A DNA stretch of 16,933 nt from MGR-bin208 sp043779285 (GCA_043779285.1 JAYWEL010000246.1:1-16933), one strand, 5' to 3'; shown: positions 8,637 through 15,338, counted from the stretch's first letter. The notes: generated by a model not told the origin, from the sequence alone. Made by a program: numbers and translations.

Positions 8637-8800
8637 GGGTGCAAGTTAATGGTTGCTTGATAAATATTCGGCGCCAAATCTCGTAGTTTTTATCCTTATT
8701 TATTAAAAATAACATTGCCATCTGATAGAAATTTGAAAATAGATCTAAAATCAACTCATTTGGGCATATAGCCATAAGAAAATCTACAACCCTGTTTCCT

Positions 8801-8808
8801 TATCTTTG
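8801..8808 (+). promoter_or_regulatory. -7 promoter element (TAnnTTTG) of pheS
   Basis: TATCTTTG exactly matches the Bacteroidota -7 consensus and ends only 5 nt before the pheS ATG at 8814. Transcription would start at or next to the A of the start codon, which predicts a leaderless or nearly leaderless mRNA. No TTG at the usual -33 distance is visible. The 177-nt divergent spacer (8637-8813) holds no other clear signal. Confidence 0.6.
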
Positions 8809-8813
8809 CCGCC

Positions 8814-9842
8814 ATGGAAGATGTTTTAAAGAAAATAGATGAATTGAAAAATGAAGTGGCAAACTTTACTTCAACAGATTCAAAAACAACGGAAGAATTT
8901 CGCATTAAATTTCTTGGTACCAAAGGTTTGGTGAAAGGGTTGATGGCTGAAATGAAAAATGTACCCAACGAACAAAAAAAAGAATTTGGTCAGGTACTGA
9001 ACGATTTTAAATTATTTGTTGAAGAAAAATTTGAAACACTTAAATCTACCACCACAACAGTTGCTGAAACCAAATCGGATATAGACCTTTCATTACCCGG
9101 CGACAGTTTGCCATTGGGAAGCCGTCATCCAATTAGTTTAATGAAAAATCAGATTATTTCTATTTTTCAACGGCTTGGTTTTGCCGTTGCCGAAGGACCA
9201 GAGATTGAAGATGACTGGCATAATTTCGGTGCATTGAATTTACCCGAGCATCACCCGGCAAGAGATATGCAGGATACCTTTTACGTTAATCAAAATCCGG
9301 ATTGGCTGTTGCGTACACATACCAGCAATATACAGATACGGGAAATGGAAAAAGGGGTATTGCCAATACGAATCATTTGTCCAGGCCGTGTTTACCGTAA
9401 CGAAACGATTAGTGCTCGTAGCCATTGTTTTTTTCATCAGGTAGAAGGTTTATATATAGCCGAAAATGTTTCCTTCGCCGATTTGAAACAAACGCTTTAT
9501 TTCTTTGTAAAAGAAATGTATGGTTCAGATGTTAAAGTTCGTTTCCGTCCATCTTATTTTCCATTTACAGAACCAAGTGCCGAAATGGATATCAGTTGCA
9601 CACTTTGTAAAGGTGATGGCTGTAGTGTTTGTAAAAAAACGGGTTGGCTCGAAATACTGGGTTGTGGTATGGTTCATCCAAACGTTTTACAGAATTGCGG
9701 CATCGATCCAAATAAGTATTCAGGCTTTGCATTCGGCATGGGCATCGAACGTCCGGCCATGCTGAAATATGGCATAACCGATATTCGTTTATTCAGTGAA
9801 AATGATACCCGTTTTTTAAAACAATTTACAGCGGCTATATAA
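8814..9842 (+). CDS. pheS: Phenylalanyl-tRNA synthetase alpha subunit
   Basis: Catalytic subunit of the class II (alpha-beta)2 enzyme that charges tRNA-Phe. Residues 1-85 are the N-terminal coiled coil that contacts tRNA. The catalytic core shows GPEIEDDWHNF (128-138), HHPARDMQDTFY (146-157), LRTHTS (166-171), FRPSYFPFTEPSAE (244-257), GCGMVHPNVL (283-292) and GFAFGMGIERPAML (304-317). A CxxC-x4-CxxC cluster (Cys262, 265, 270, 273) is the zinc-ribbon insertion found in many bacterial PheS proteins. Length 342 is typical. pheT is not adjacent in this window, so the two subunits are apparently encoded at separate loci, or pheT lies outside. The gene is monocistronic as seen here. Confidence 0.97.
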   Translation: MEDVLKKIDELKNEVANFTSTDSKTTEEFRIKFLGTKGLVKGLMAEMKNVPNEQKKEFGQVLNDFKLFVEEKFETLKSTTTTVAETKSDIDLSLPGDSLPLGSRHPISLMKNQIISIFQRLGFAVAEGPEIEDDWHNFGALNLPEHHPARDMQDTFYVNQNPDWLLRTHTSNIQIREMEKGVLPIRIICPGRVYRNETISARSHCFFHQVEGLYIAENVSFADLKQTLYFFVKEMYGSDVKVRFRPSYFPFTEPSAEMDISCTLCKGDGCSVCKKTGWLEILGCGMVHPNVLQNCGIDPNKYSGFAFGMGIERPAMLKYGITDIRLFSENDTRFLKQFTAAI

Positions 9843-10041
9843 GTATACTGTATACGTACAGGTATTGCCTGCAGGTTGAATATTCATTGAACTTCCCGCC
9901 GGAATTTCTTGGTTTTGTTTAAAAGTTGAAGCTAACATTTTTAACATGGCTTTATTCGTCAATCCCCAACCAAAGCTGATAGCGATTGAAGCTGATGTTT
10001 CAACGTCAAGTCCCACTTGCAGCAATACTTTTAGCGGAGGT
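9843..10041 (-). other. Open, gene-poor spacer between pheS and hepT; possible gene remnant or dispersed repeat
   Basis: On the minus strand one frame stays open through this whole spacer: 107 codons from 10139 to 9816, with only the ends overlapping hepT and pheS. The translated middle has a believable composition (segments such as PLKVLLQVGLDVET and PAGSSMNIQPAGNTCTY). GC content, hand-counted, is about 40%, higher than in the AT-rich spacer near 15 kb. Near pheS lies the near-palindrome GTATACTGTATAC (9843-9855). There is no plausible independent start because the first ATG is inside hepT. It could be the tail of a decayed gene, a dispersed repeat, or chance. No product is assigned. Confidence 0.25.
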
Positions 10042-10377
10042 TTATTGACCGAGTACTTCTGAAATTTGTTTATGTAGATCTGGGATTTTGTTCTTAATAA
10101 CATCCCAAACGATTGAATAATTGATTCCCATATAATCATGAATCAATCTATCTCTCATACCTGCCATATTTTTCCATTGAATTGTACTCCATTTGATTTT
10201 AAAATCTGCAGGAATTTTCTTTGTTGCTTCTCCTATGATTTCCAAACTTCTAGTCATTGCACGTTTTAAAGTTTCATTGTCAAGGAAGTCATCTTTTGAT
10301 AAATCCTTGCTAGCGGCAAGGATATAGGAGCATTCGTCATAAATATGTCTAATATATTCGATTGGTTCTTTAGACAT
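10042..10377 (-). CDS. hepT: HepT-type HEPN toxin (DUF86) of a HepT/MntA toxin-antitoxin pair
   Basis: HepT toxins are HEPN-fold RNases that are neutralised when the MntA nucleotidyltransferase AMPylates a Tyr. The family signature Rx4HxY is complete: RDRLIHDY, with Arg75, His80 and Tyr82 when counted from the chosen start. The all-alpha 111-residue product matches the family (about 110-140). The ATG at 10377 is preferred over one 12 nt upstream. It gives a tight ATGTCTAA overlap with the mntA stop (8 nt), typical for this operon type, and starts MSKEPIEYI. The order mntA then hepT is the usual one. The toxin active site looks intact. Confidence 0.88.
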   Translation of the reverse strand: MSKEPIEYIRHIYDECSYILAASKDLSKDDFLDNETLKRAMTRSLEIIGEATKKIPADFKIKWSTIQWKNMAGMRDRLIHDYMGINYSIVWDVIKNKIPDLHKQISEVLGQ

Positions 10378-10666
10378 ACATAACCTCATTTAAAATCTTT
10401 GGGCCTATGTGTGGGCTTAAACCATTTTTTGTTACAACTCCAATTTTTTCGTTTTTAAAAATACTTTCAAAAATGTCGTAAACCGCCATATAGTTGTCAA
10501 AATTTTCTCTTTTCGGATCGAAATCAATAAGTAAATCAATATCGCTATTTTCCGACTGTTCATTTCTTAAATATGAGCCAAACAATCCTACATTTAAAAC
10601 ACCAAACTTTGAAAATTCATGCTTGTGCAATCTTAATGTGTTTAATATGTTCTCTTTTGTTGTCAT
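10370..10666 (-). CDS. mntA: MntA-type minimal nucleotidyltransferase antitoxin
   Basis: A 98-residue minimal nucleotidyltransferase (MNT) that in this family transfers AMP from ATP to the Tyr of HepT and so inactivates it. The signature GSx10DxD is present: Gly30-Ser31, then Asp42-Ile-Asp44. The third acidic position of the fold normally sits in a VDLVT strand; here it reads IGVVT (75-79), with Gly76 in place of Asp. The C-terminal block GLSPHIGPKILNEVMYV is otherwise typical. TATATTTG upstream (minus strand, plus-strand coordinates 10681-10688) matches the TAnnTTTG -7 element. Co-transcribed with hepT, overlapping it by 8 nt. Confidence 0.88.
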   Translation of the reverse strand: MTTKENILNTLRLHKHEFSKFGVLNVGLFGSYLRNEQSENSDIDLLIDFDPKRENFDNYMAVYDIFESIFKNEKIGVVTKNGLSPHIGPKILNEVMYV

Positions 10667-10680
10667 ATTAATAGTTGCTT

Positions 10681-10688
10681 CAAATATA
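10681..10688 (-). promoter_or_regulatory. -7 promoter element (TAnnTTTG) of mntA-hepT
   Basis: Read on the minus strand the sequence is TATATTTG, an exact match to the Bacteroidota -7 consensus, ending 14 nt before the mntA ATG. It would give a short 5' leader. No clear -33 element was found at standard spacing. Confidence 0.5.
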
Positions 10689-10743
10689 CAAACAATTTGT
10701 CTGATGAAAGGAGGGCTAAAAAATTACCGCTAACATAAATATT

Positions 10744-10787
10744 AAAACAGCTCATTCTTTTTTTATGTAGAATGAGCTGTTTTCTTT
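10744..10787 (+). terminator. Strong 15-bp hairpin, rho-independent terminator-like, upstream of the 3-hydroxyacyl-CoA dehydrogenase gene
   Basis: AAAACAGCTCATTCT (10744-10758) and AGAATGAGCTGTTTT (10769-10783) pair perfectly over 15 bp around a 10-nt loop. The stem ends in TTTT followed by CTTT on the plus strand, and its A/T base gives a U-run in the minus direction too, so it may work both ways. The nearest plus-strand gene upstream is pheS, 900 nt away, with the minus-strand mntA-hepT pair between. It may be the original pheS terminator or block read-through toward the downstream gene. An ATG inside the right arm (10772) is not a real start. Confidence 0.7.
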
Positions 10788-10852
10788 TACGGAAGCTGTT
10801 CAAAACTGATCAGGTTGAATCTGCTATCTTTACTATTCATAAAAGCAAAGGC

Positions 10853-11698
10853 ATGAAGATTGAAACTATAGCAGTATGTGGTGCAGGAACCATGGGCAGT
10901 GGTATTGCACAGGTAGCCGCATCATCAGGTTACTTTACTTTATTATTCGACATCCATGAAGAAGTGCTGGAAAAGGCAAAAACAAGAATGGATATCAACC
11001 TGCAGAGAATGGTTGATAAGAATAAAATGTCTGCTGATGAAAAAGCAGCAACACTATCAAAGATCCGTTACAGTTCGGATCTTCACGATTGTCTGGCAGA
11101 TATTATCATCGAAGCAATCATTGAAAAGCCCGAATTGAAAATTTCGTTGTTCAATCAACTGGCAGAAATAAATCATGGTGACACTATTTTTGCCAGCAAT
11201 ACATCTTCTTTATCCATTTCAGATTTGGCGAACGGAATCAATAAACCACAACGGGTTATTGGATTGCATTTTTTTAATCCGGCTCCATTAATGAAATTGG
11301 TAGAAGTAGTAAATACAGAATATACCAATCAACAAACTACTGAATCTGTTATTGAATTATGCAAAACATTTAATAAAACCACCGTCGTTTGTAAGGACTC
11401 TCCGGGTTTTATTGTAAACCGGGTTGCCCGTCCATACTATATCGAATCCTTGCGCATAGCAGAAGGAGGGCTGACCAATTTTGAAGATATCGATCTATTA
11501 CTTGAAGCAAGTGGATTTAAGATGGGCCCGTTTAAACTGATGGATTTGATTGGAAACGATATCAACTATGCAGTCAGTGTTTCTATGTATGAACAACTTG
11601 GAAAACCGGAACGGTTAAAACCTTCCTATATTCAAAAAGAAAAAGTTGAAAAAGGGGAATTGGGTATTAAAACCGGGAAAGGTTATTTTAGTTATTAA
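10853..11698 (+). CDS. 3-hydroxyacyl-CoA (3-hydroxybutyryl-CoA) dehydrogenase, NAD(P)-dependent
   Basis: Interconverts (S)-3-hydroxyacyl-CoA and 3-oxoacyl-CoA, as in fatty-acid or butyrate metabolism. Counted from ATG 10853 (281 residues, normal for Hbd/PaaH-type single-domain enzymes), the Rossmann loop is GAGTMGSGIAQ (10-20). The catalytic set has the expected spacing: Ser118 (SNTSSL), His139 (GLHFFNP), Glu151 and Asn189 (DSPGFIVNR). The C-terminal domain carries GFKMGPFKLMDLIG (221-234) and the ending KTGKGYFSY. A frame extension up to ATG 10772 exists, but that codon lies in the hairpin stem and the extra 27 residues do not fit the family. TATCTTTA (10825-10832) is a one-mismatch -7 element. 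Probably first of a three-gene operon. Confidence 0.92.
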   Translation: MKIETIAVCGAGTMGSGIAQVAASSGYFTLLFDIHEEVLEKAKTRMDINLQRMVDKNKMSADEKAATLSKIRYSSDLHDCLADIIIEAIIEKPELKISLFNQLAEINHGDTIFASNTSSLSISDLANGINKPQRVIGLHFFNPAPLMKLVEVVNTEYTNQQTTESVIELCKTFNKTTVVCKDSPGFIVNRVARPYYIESLRIAEGGLTNFEDIDLLLEASGFKMGPFKLMDLIGNDINYAVSVSMYEQLGKPERLKPSYIQKEKVEKGELGIKTGKGYFSY

Positions 11699-11761
11699 GC
11701 ATTGAATTGTTGATTTATTTAAACGAAATACAAATTGGAAATACCAGCAGAAAAAAACTTA

Positions 11762-12772
11762 ATGTCTTCAACTACAATCAAAGTACTTGTTACAGGTGGC
11801 ACTGGTTTTCTGGGTGCCTATATTATTAAAGAACTGATTGAAAAAGGATATGCAGTAAGAGCTATCCGTCGAAGAACAAGTAAGCTTCCTCATTTTATTC
11901 CTTCAGGAATAGTTGAAAAAGTGGAGTGGGTTGAAGGCGATGTACTGGATGTGGTGTCATTGAATGATGCGATGAACGGAATAAAAATGATTATTCATTC
12001 TGCAGCGATGGTTTCCTTTCATAAAAAAGATCAACGGGAAATGTTTGCGATCAATATGGATGGCACAGCCAATATGGTTAACCTTGCGCTGGAAAATAAT
12101 ATTGACCGCTTTGTGCAGATAAGTTCCGTGGCCGCCATTGGCAGACTGAAAGAAGGCGGAGAAGTAGATGAAGAAAAAAAATGGATCGAGTCATCTATCA
12201 ATACACAATACGCCATCAGCAAACACAAGTCGGAGCTGGAAGTGTGGCGTGCCATGGGTGAAGGTTTGAATGCAGTCATCCTTAACCCAAGCACAATACT
12301 GGGTTACGGCGATTGGAATTATAGCAGCACTGCAATTTTTAAAAATATTTATGCTGAATTTCCCTGGTATACTAAAGGTATCAATGGCTTTGTAGATGTA
12401 GAAGATGTTGCAAAGGCAACTGTTTTATTAATGGAGTCGGGCATTTCGCAGGAACGGTTTATTATTAACGGAGATAACTGGCATTTCCAAAAATTGTTCA
12501 ATTGCATTGCAGACCATTTAGGAAAAAAACATCCGCACCGAATTGCAACGCCTTTGCTTGGTGAAATAGCCTGGAGAATCGAAAAAATCAAATCGATATT
12601 TACCGGCAAAAAACCTTTACTAACCAAAGAAAGTTCCAGACTTGCACATAGTCAGACATATTTTAACAATAAAAAAATATTGAACGCATTGCCAGGATAC
12701 AACTTTACAGCACTTGATGCCAGTATAAAAAATGCATGTACAAAATATCTTGGTTCATTAAACAACGAATAA
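11762..12772 (+). CDS. NAD(P)-dependent epimerase/dehydratase, extended SDR family
   Basis: An extended short-chain dehydrogenase/reductase of 336 residues, resembling dihydroflavonol-reductase/3-beta-HSD-like sugar or sterol-type oxidoreductases. The dinucleotide-binding loop is TGGTGFLG (11-18), the catalytic Ser lies in QISSV (119-123) and the YxxxK pair is Tyr150/Lys154 (YAISK). The Arg-rich RRR after strand 2 (36-38) would favour NADP, which is inferred only. The ATG at 11762 is preferred to an in-frame TTG at 11735 because the nucleotide-binding strand starts just after it. It follows the dehydrogenase by 63 nt and precedes the exported protein by 42 nt. The substrate cannot be told. 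Confidence 0.85.
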   Translation: MSSTTIKVLVTGGTGFLGAYIIKELIEKGYAVRAIRRRTSKLPHFIPSGIVEKVEWVEGDVLDVVSLNDAMNGIKMIIHSAAMVSFHKKDQREMFAINMDGTANMVNLALENNIDRFVQISSVAAIGRLKEGGEVDEEKKWIESSINTQYAISKHKSELEVWRAMGEGLNAVILNPSTILGYGDWNYSSTAIFKNIYAEFPWYTKGINGFVDVEDVAKATVLLMESGISQERFIINGDNWHFQKLFNCIADHLGKKHPHRIATPLLGEIAWRIEKIKSIFTGKKPLLTKESSRLAHSQTYFNNKKILNALPGYNFTALDASIKNACTKYLGSLNNE

Positions 12773-12814
12773 GCCTGCGTTTTCATCTATTACCAAAATC
12801 ATTAAACAATACAC

Positions 12815-13900
12815 ATGAAAATTTCTTCAATGCTTTTACTGCTTATTTCTTTTGTTTTGTCCCTTACTATGTCTGCACAGTTTACCGTTAGCGGAAAAGT
12901 GATTGATGCAGAATCGAAAGAACCACTTTCTTCCGCATCCGTATTTTGCAGAAATACTACGCAGGGAACAATGAGTAATAAATTGGGTGAGTTTGCATTA
13001 TCATTAAAACCCGGTGGCTACGAACTGATCATTTCGTATAGCGGCTATACTACAAAACAAATACTCATCAGCAATAATGAAACGGCCTTTTTGGAAATTG
13101 AATTGTCGAAGGAAGAAAAAAATATGGAGGAAGTGATTATTCAAAGCAGTAACCTAGTAACAGATGGCCTTGAAAAATATGGCCCCTTCTTCAATGAAAA
13201 CTTTATTGGAGCAACGGCATTTGCAAAAGAATGTAAAATACAAAACCCCGAAGTGCTTCAGTTTTATTTTTACAGAAGAAGCAACCGATTGAAAGTAATG
13301 GCCACCGAGCCGTTGATTATTATCAATCATTCATTAGGCTATAAATTAACCTACCAGCTCGATTCATTTTTATTTCATTATCAAACCGATCTCAGCTCTT
13401 ATCGGGGATATTGTTTTTATGAAGAGCTACAGGGCAATTATTTCGACAGGAATAATTGGACAAAAAACCGCGAGGCTGCATACTTTGGATCAAGGCTACA
13501 TTTTTTGAGATCCTATTTCGACAGTACACTTAAAGAAAATGGGTTCATCATTGACATAGCTGATGAAAATGCAAAGAATAATTTCAGACGCATTCCGGAT
13601 CCATATGATGGTGAATATTATTTTTATGAAGACAGTACCGCTGAAGCATTTCTATTTTATAAGGATAGGATTCAGGTTACCTACACAAAAAAAGTTCCGG
13701 AAAATGCTTTTCTGAAAAAATACATATTACCAATGAATATTGGTGTGCAGACTTCTTTTCTGAATTTCAATAAACCCATCGTCATTCGTCAAAATGGCTT
13801 TTATTACAATCAGGAAGAGTTAGTGAACCAGGGTTACTGGTCGTGGAAAAATTTAGCTGATCAGCTACCCTATGATTATGAACCTAAAATAAAGGAATAA
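12815..13900 (+). CDS. Exported protein with carboxypeptidase-D-like regulatory domain and an unrecognised C-terminal domain
   Basis: The 361-residue product begins with a Sec signal (1-21, ending LTMSAQ). Residues about 22-98 form a carboxypeptidase-regulatory-like beta-sandwich (FTVSGKVIDAESKEPLSSAS, then NKLGEFALSL and YSGYTTK). This is common at the N-termini of Bacteroidota outer-membrane proteins. The rest (about 105-361) lacks the plug and barrel of a TonB-dependent receptor. It is rich in Tyr/Phe/Asp with repeated strands (YFYRRSNRLKVMA, YDGEYYFYEDS) and resembles Bacteroidota proteins of unknown function. It is probably periplasmic or surface located. Its TAA stop (13898-13900) abuts the stop of the convergent acyltransferase (13901-13903) with no gap and no visible terminator. 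Confidence 0.75.
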   Translation: MKISSMLLLLISFVLSLTMSAQFTVSGKVIDAESKEPLSSASVFCRNTTQGTMSNKLGEFALSLKPGGYELIISYSGYTTKQILISNNETAFLEIELSKEEKNMEEVIIQSSNLVTDGLEKYGPFFNENFIGATAFAKECKIQNPEVLQFYFYRRSNRLKVMATEPLIIINHSLGYKLTYQLDSFLFHYQTDLSSYRGYCFYEELQGNYFDRNNWTKNREAAYFGSRLHFLRSYFDSTLKENGFIIDIADENAKNNFRRIPDPYDGEYYFYEDSTAEAFLFYKDRIQVTYTKKVPENAFLKKYILPMNIGVQTSFLNFNKPIVIRQNGFYYNQEELVNQGYWSWKNLADQLPYDYEPKIKE

Positions 13901-14845
13901 TTATTTCGACATTATTTTTTCCCAAAGCTGCGGAATTCGTTTGACCCAAACCAGTTCCTTCATTTTCTCTTTGGCATCAATAGCCGGCGTTCCGAAATAT
14001 GTTTTGCCTCCTTCTAAACTTGAAGGAACACCGCTTTGGGCATTGATGATAGCTCCTTTTCCGATAGTCAGCGTTTTATTTACTCCTACCTGTCCCCAAA
14101 GAATTACATTGTCTTCAATTTTAGTAGCACCGGCAATACCAACCTGTGAAGCAAAGAGACAATTTTTCCCGATGATCGTGTCATGTCCAATTTGAATTAA
14201 ATTATCCATTTTTGTTCCCGCACCAATAATTGTATCACCACTAACTCCTCTATCGATGGTACAATTGGCGCCTATTTCTACAAAGTTTTCAATTACTACT
14301 CTGCCGCAACTCGTCATCTTATTATAATGCATATCCCGGTTTGTTTTTTTATTGTAATAAAACGCATCACTGCCTATCACCGTTCCGGCTTGTATCACCA
14401 CATTATTGCCAATAATGCAATGATCCATGATTACCACATTCGGATGAAGGACACAATTTTCGCCAATGCTGACATGGTTTCCCAGATACACATTATGCAT
14501 GATTACAGTACCTTCTCCAACAATTGCTGTTTCGCTTTTTATTTTTATTGAAGGACTGAACAGACGAAAATGATTCACTAATTTTTCATACGCTTCGAAA
14601 GGTTCGTCCACAATCAACAAAGCTTTTCCTTCCGGAATATCTGCTTTTTTATTTATGATAATAAATGTAGCAGCAGACTGTATACAGGTATCATAATATT
14701 TTGGATGATCGACAAATGCAATATCACCAGGCTCTACCTGATGCAATTCATTGATACCTGTCGCAAAGCCATCTTTGTTTCCTATCAACTCTGCATGGAT
14801 AAAAGTTGTAATCCAATTTAATGATACCGGTTTTTCGAAACGCAT
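13901..14845 (-). CDS. LpxD-like left-handed beta-helix acyltransferase (UDP-3-O-acylglucosamine N-acyltransferase paralogue)
   Basis: The 314-residue product has an LpxD-type N-terminal uridine-binding-like domain (about 1-100, with GDIAFVDHPKYYD at 40-52). This is followed by hexapeptide repeats of a left-handed beta-helix (about 105-275), then a short helical tail. His221 in IQIGHDTIIG matches the LpxD catalytic His. The second functional His of LpxD, in GGQVGIAGH, is absent because the block reads WGQVGVNKT (250-258). It resembles the shorter LpxD paralogue Bacteroidota carry besides true LpxD, so its acyl acceptor is uncertain. The ATG at 14845 is chosen over one 78 nt upstream because TACATTTG, a perfect -7 element (14861-14868), lies between them and the family start is MRFEKP. 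Confidence 0.8.
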   Translation of the reverse strand: MRFEKPVSLNWITTFIHAELIGNKDGFATGINELHQVEPGDIAFVDHPKYYDTCIQSAATFIIINKKADIPEGKALLIVDEPFEAYEKLVNHFRLFSPSIKIKSETAIVGEGTVIMHNVYLGNHVSIGENCVLHPNVVIMDHCIIGNNVVIQAGTVIGSDAFYYNKKTNRDMHYNKMTSCGRVVIENFVEIGANCTIDRGVSGDTIIGAGTKMDNLIQIGHDTIIGKNCLFASQVGIAGATKIEDNVILWGQVGVNKTLTIGKGAIINAQSGVPSSLEGGKTYFGTPAIDAKEKMKELVWVKRIPQLWEKIMSK

Positions 14846-14860
14846 GATAAATAGTTTGTG

Positions 14861-14868
14861 CAAATGTA
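14861..14868 (-). promoter_or_regulatory. -7 promoter element (TAnnTTTG) of the LpxD-like gene
   Basis: TACATTTG on the minus strand matches the consensus exactly and ends 15 nt before the chosen ATG. It lies inside the longer possible reading frame, which argues against the upstream start at 14923. A TTG at 14884-14882 leaves only 13 nt of spacer, shorter than usual. Confidence 0.55.
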
Positions 14869-14964
14869 ATAAGGCTTTCAGCAACAGCTGACATTTAAAC
14901 TTTCTATTTATTTCATCAACCACTTATGGTGAAACAAAAAATCATCCATTGATTCTACAACATG

Positions 14965-14989
14965 CAATGATAATATTCATGTATCATTG
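14965..14989. repeat. Perfect 8-bp inverted repeat, operator-like
   Basis: CAATGATA and TATCATTG are perfect inverted copies separated by 9 nt. The site is about 100 bp upstream of the LpxD-gene -7 element. It could be a dimeric regulator site or a weak hairpin; no T-tract follows it. Confidence 0.4.
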
Positions 14990-15050
14990 TAAATAAATAT
15001 CGACATGCATCATTTAAAAATAACATGGAGGTGGTCATTCTTCTTCCCTA

Positions 15051-15081
15051 TTATCCACAAGTTGTATTAAAATGTGAATAA
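15051..15081. promoter_or_regulatory. Pair of inverted consensus DnaA boxes
   Basis: TTATCCACA (15051-15059) is the strict consensus DnaA box on the plus strand. TGTGAATAA (15073-15081) is the reverse complement of TTATTCACA, also within TTATnCACA. The two are 13 nt apart and face each other. A one-mismatch site, TGTAAATAA, is at 14988-14996. No other exact match was noticed in the window. They may be a DnaA-binding regulatory site or part of an origin; dnaA itself is not in the window. Confidence 0.45.
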
Positions 15082-15176
15082 AAAAACTGCCATAAAGTTT
15101 TTGTTAGTCGAAATTATTTTTAATATTGTGTAAGGAAATTTATTTCCTTTTACTTACTAACCCATCTATATAAATG

Positions 15177-15202
15177 ATCCCGCTTCTTTTAGCGGGATTT
15201 TT
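15177..15202 (+). terminator. Orphan rho-independent terminator
   Basis: ATCCCGCT (15177-15184) and AGCGGGAT (15191-15198) form a perfect GC-rich 8-bp stem with a 6-nt loop, followed by a T-run to 15202 on the plus strand. There is no T-run on the other side, so it is oriented plus. No plus-strand gene lies between it and the convergent pair ending at 13900, which suggests an unannotated plus-strand transcript in the region just upstream. Confidence 0.8.
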
Positions 15203-15338
15203 ATTTGACACCACTCCCCTGAAAGCCTTTATTCATCGGGATTTCAAAAGATCATGCATATTTTTTTCATCGCCTCTTTCGATTAAATTGTGTAAATAGC
15301 TCAACATTTAAATCGTTTTAGTTATTTTAAAAAGATGC

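Noticed and set aside
10042..10389. hepT start at the ATG 10389-10387
   Set aside because: The ATG at 10377 gives the compact overlap with the mntA stop that is usual for this operon; the four extra residues add nothing recognisable.
10772..10852. Extended N-terminus for the 3-hydroxyacyl-CoA dehydrogenase (27 extra residues)
   Set aside because: The upstream ATG is inside the 15-bp hairpin, and the extra residues do not belong to the family, whose proteins begin a few residues before GAGTMGSG.
14846..14923. Longer start for the LpxD-like protein (26 extra residues)
   Set aside because: A perfect -7 promoter element lies inside the extension and the family N-terminus begins at MRFEKP.
15024..15080. 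18-codon ORF (MEVVILLPYYPQ...) in the spacer before yicC
   Set aside because: Very short, no ribosome binding site, and it overlaps both DnaA-box matches; no support as a gene.
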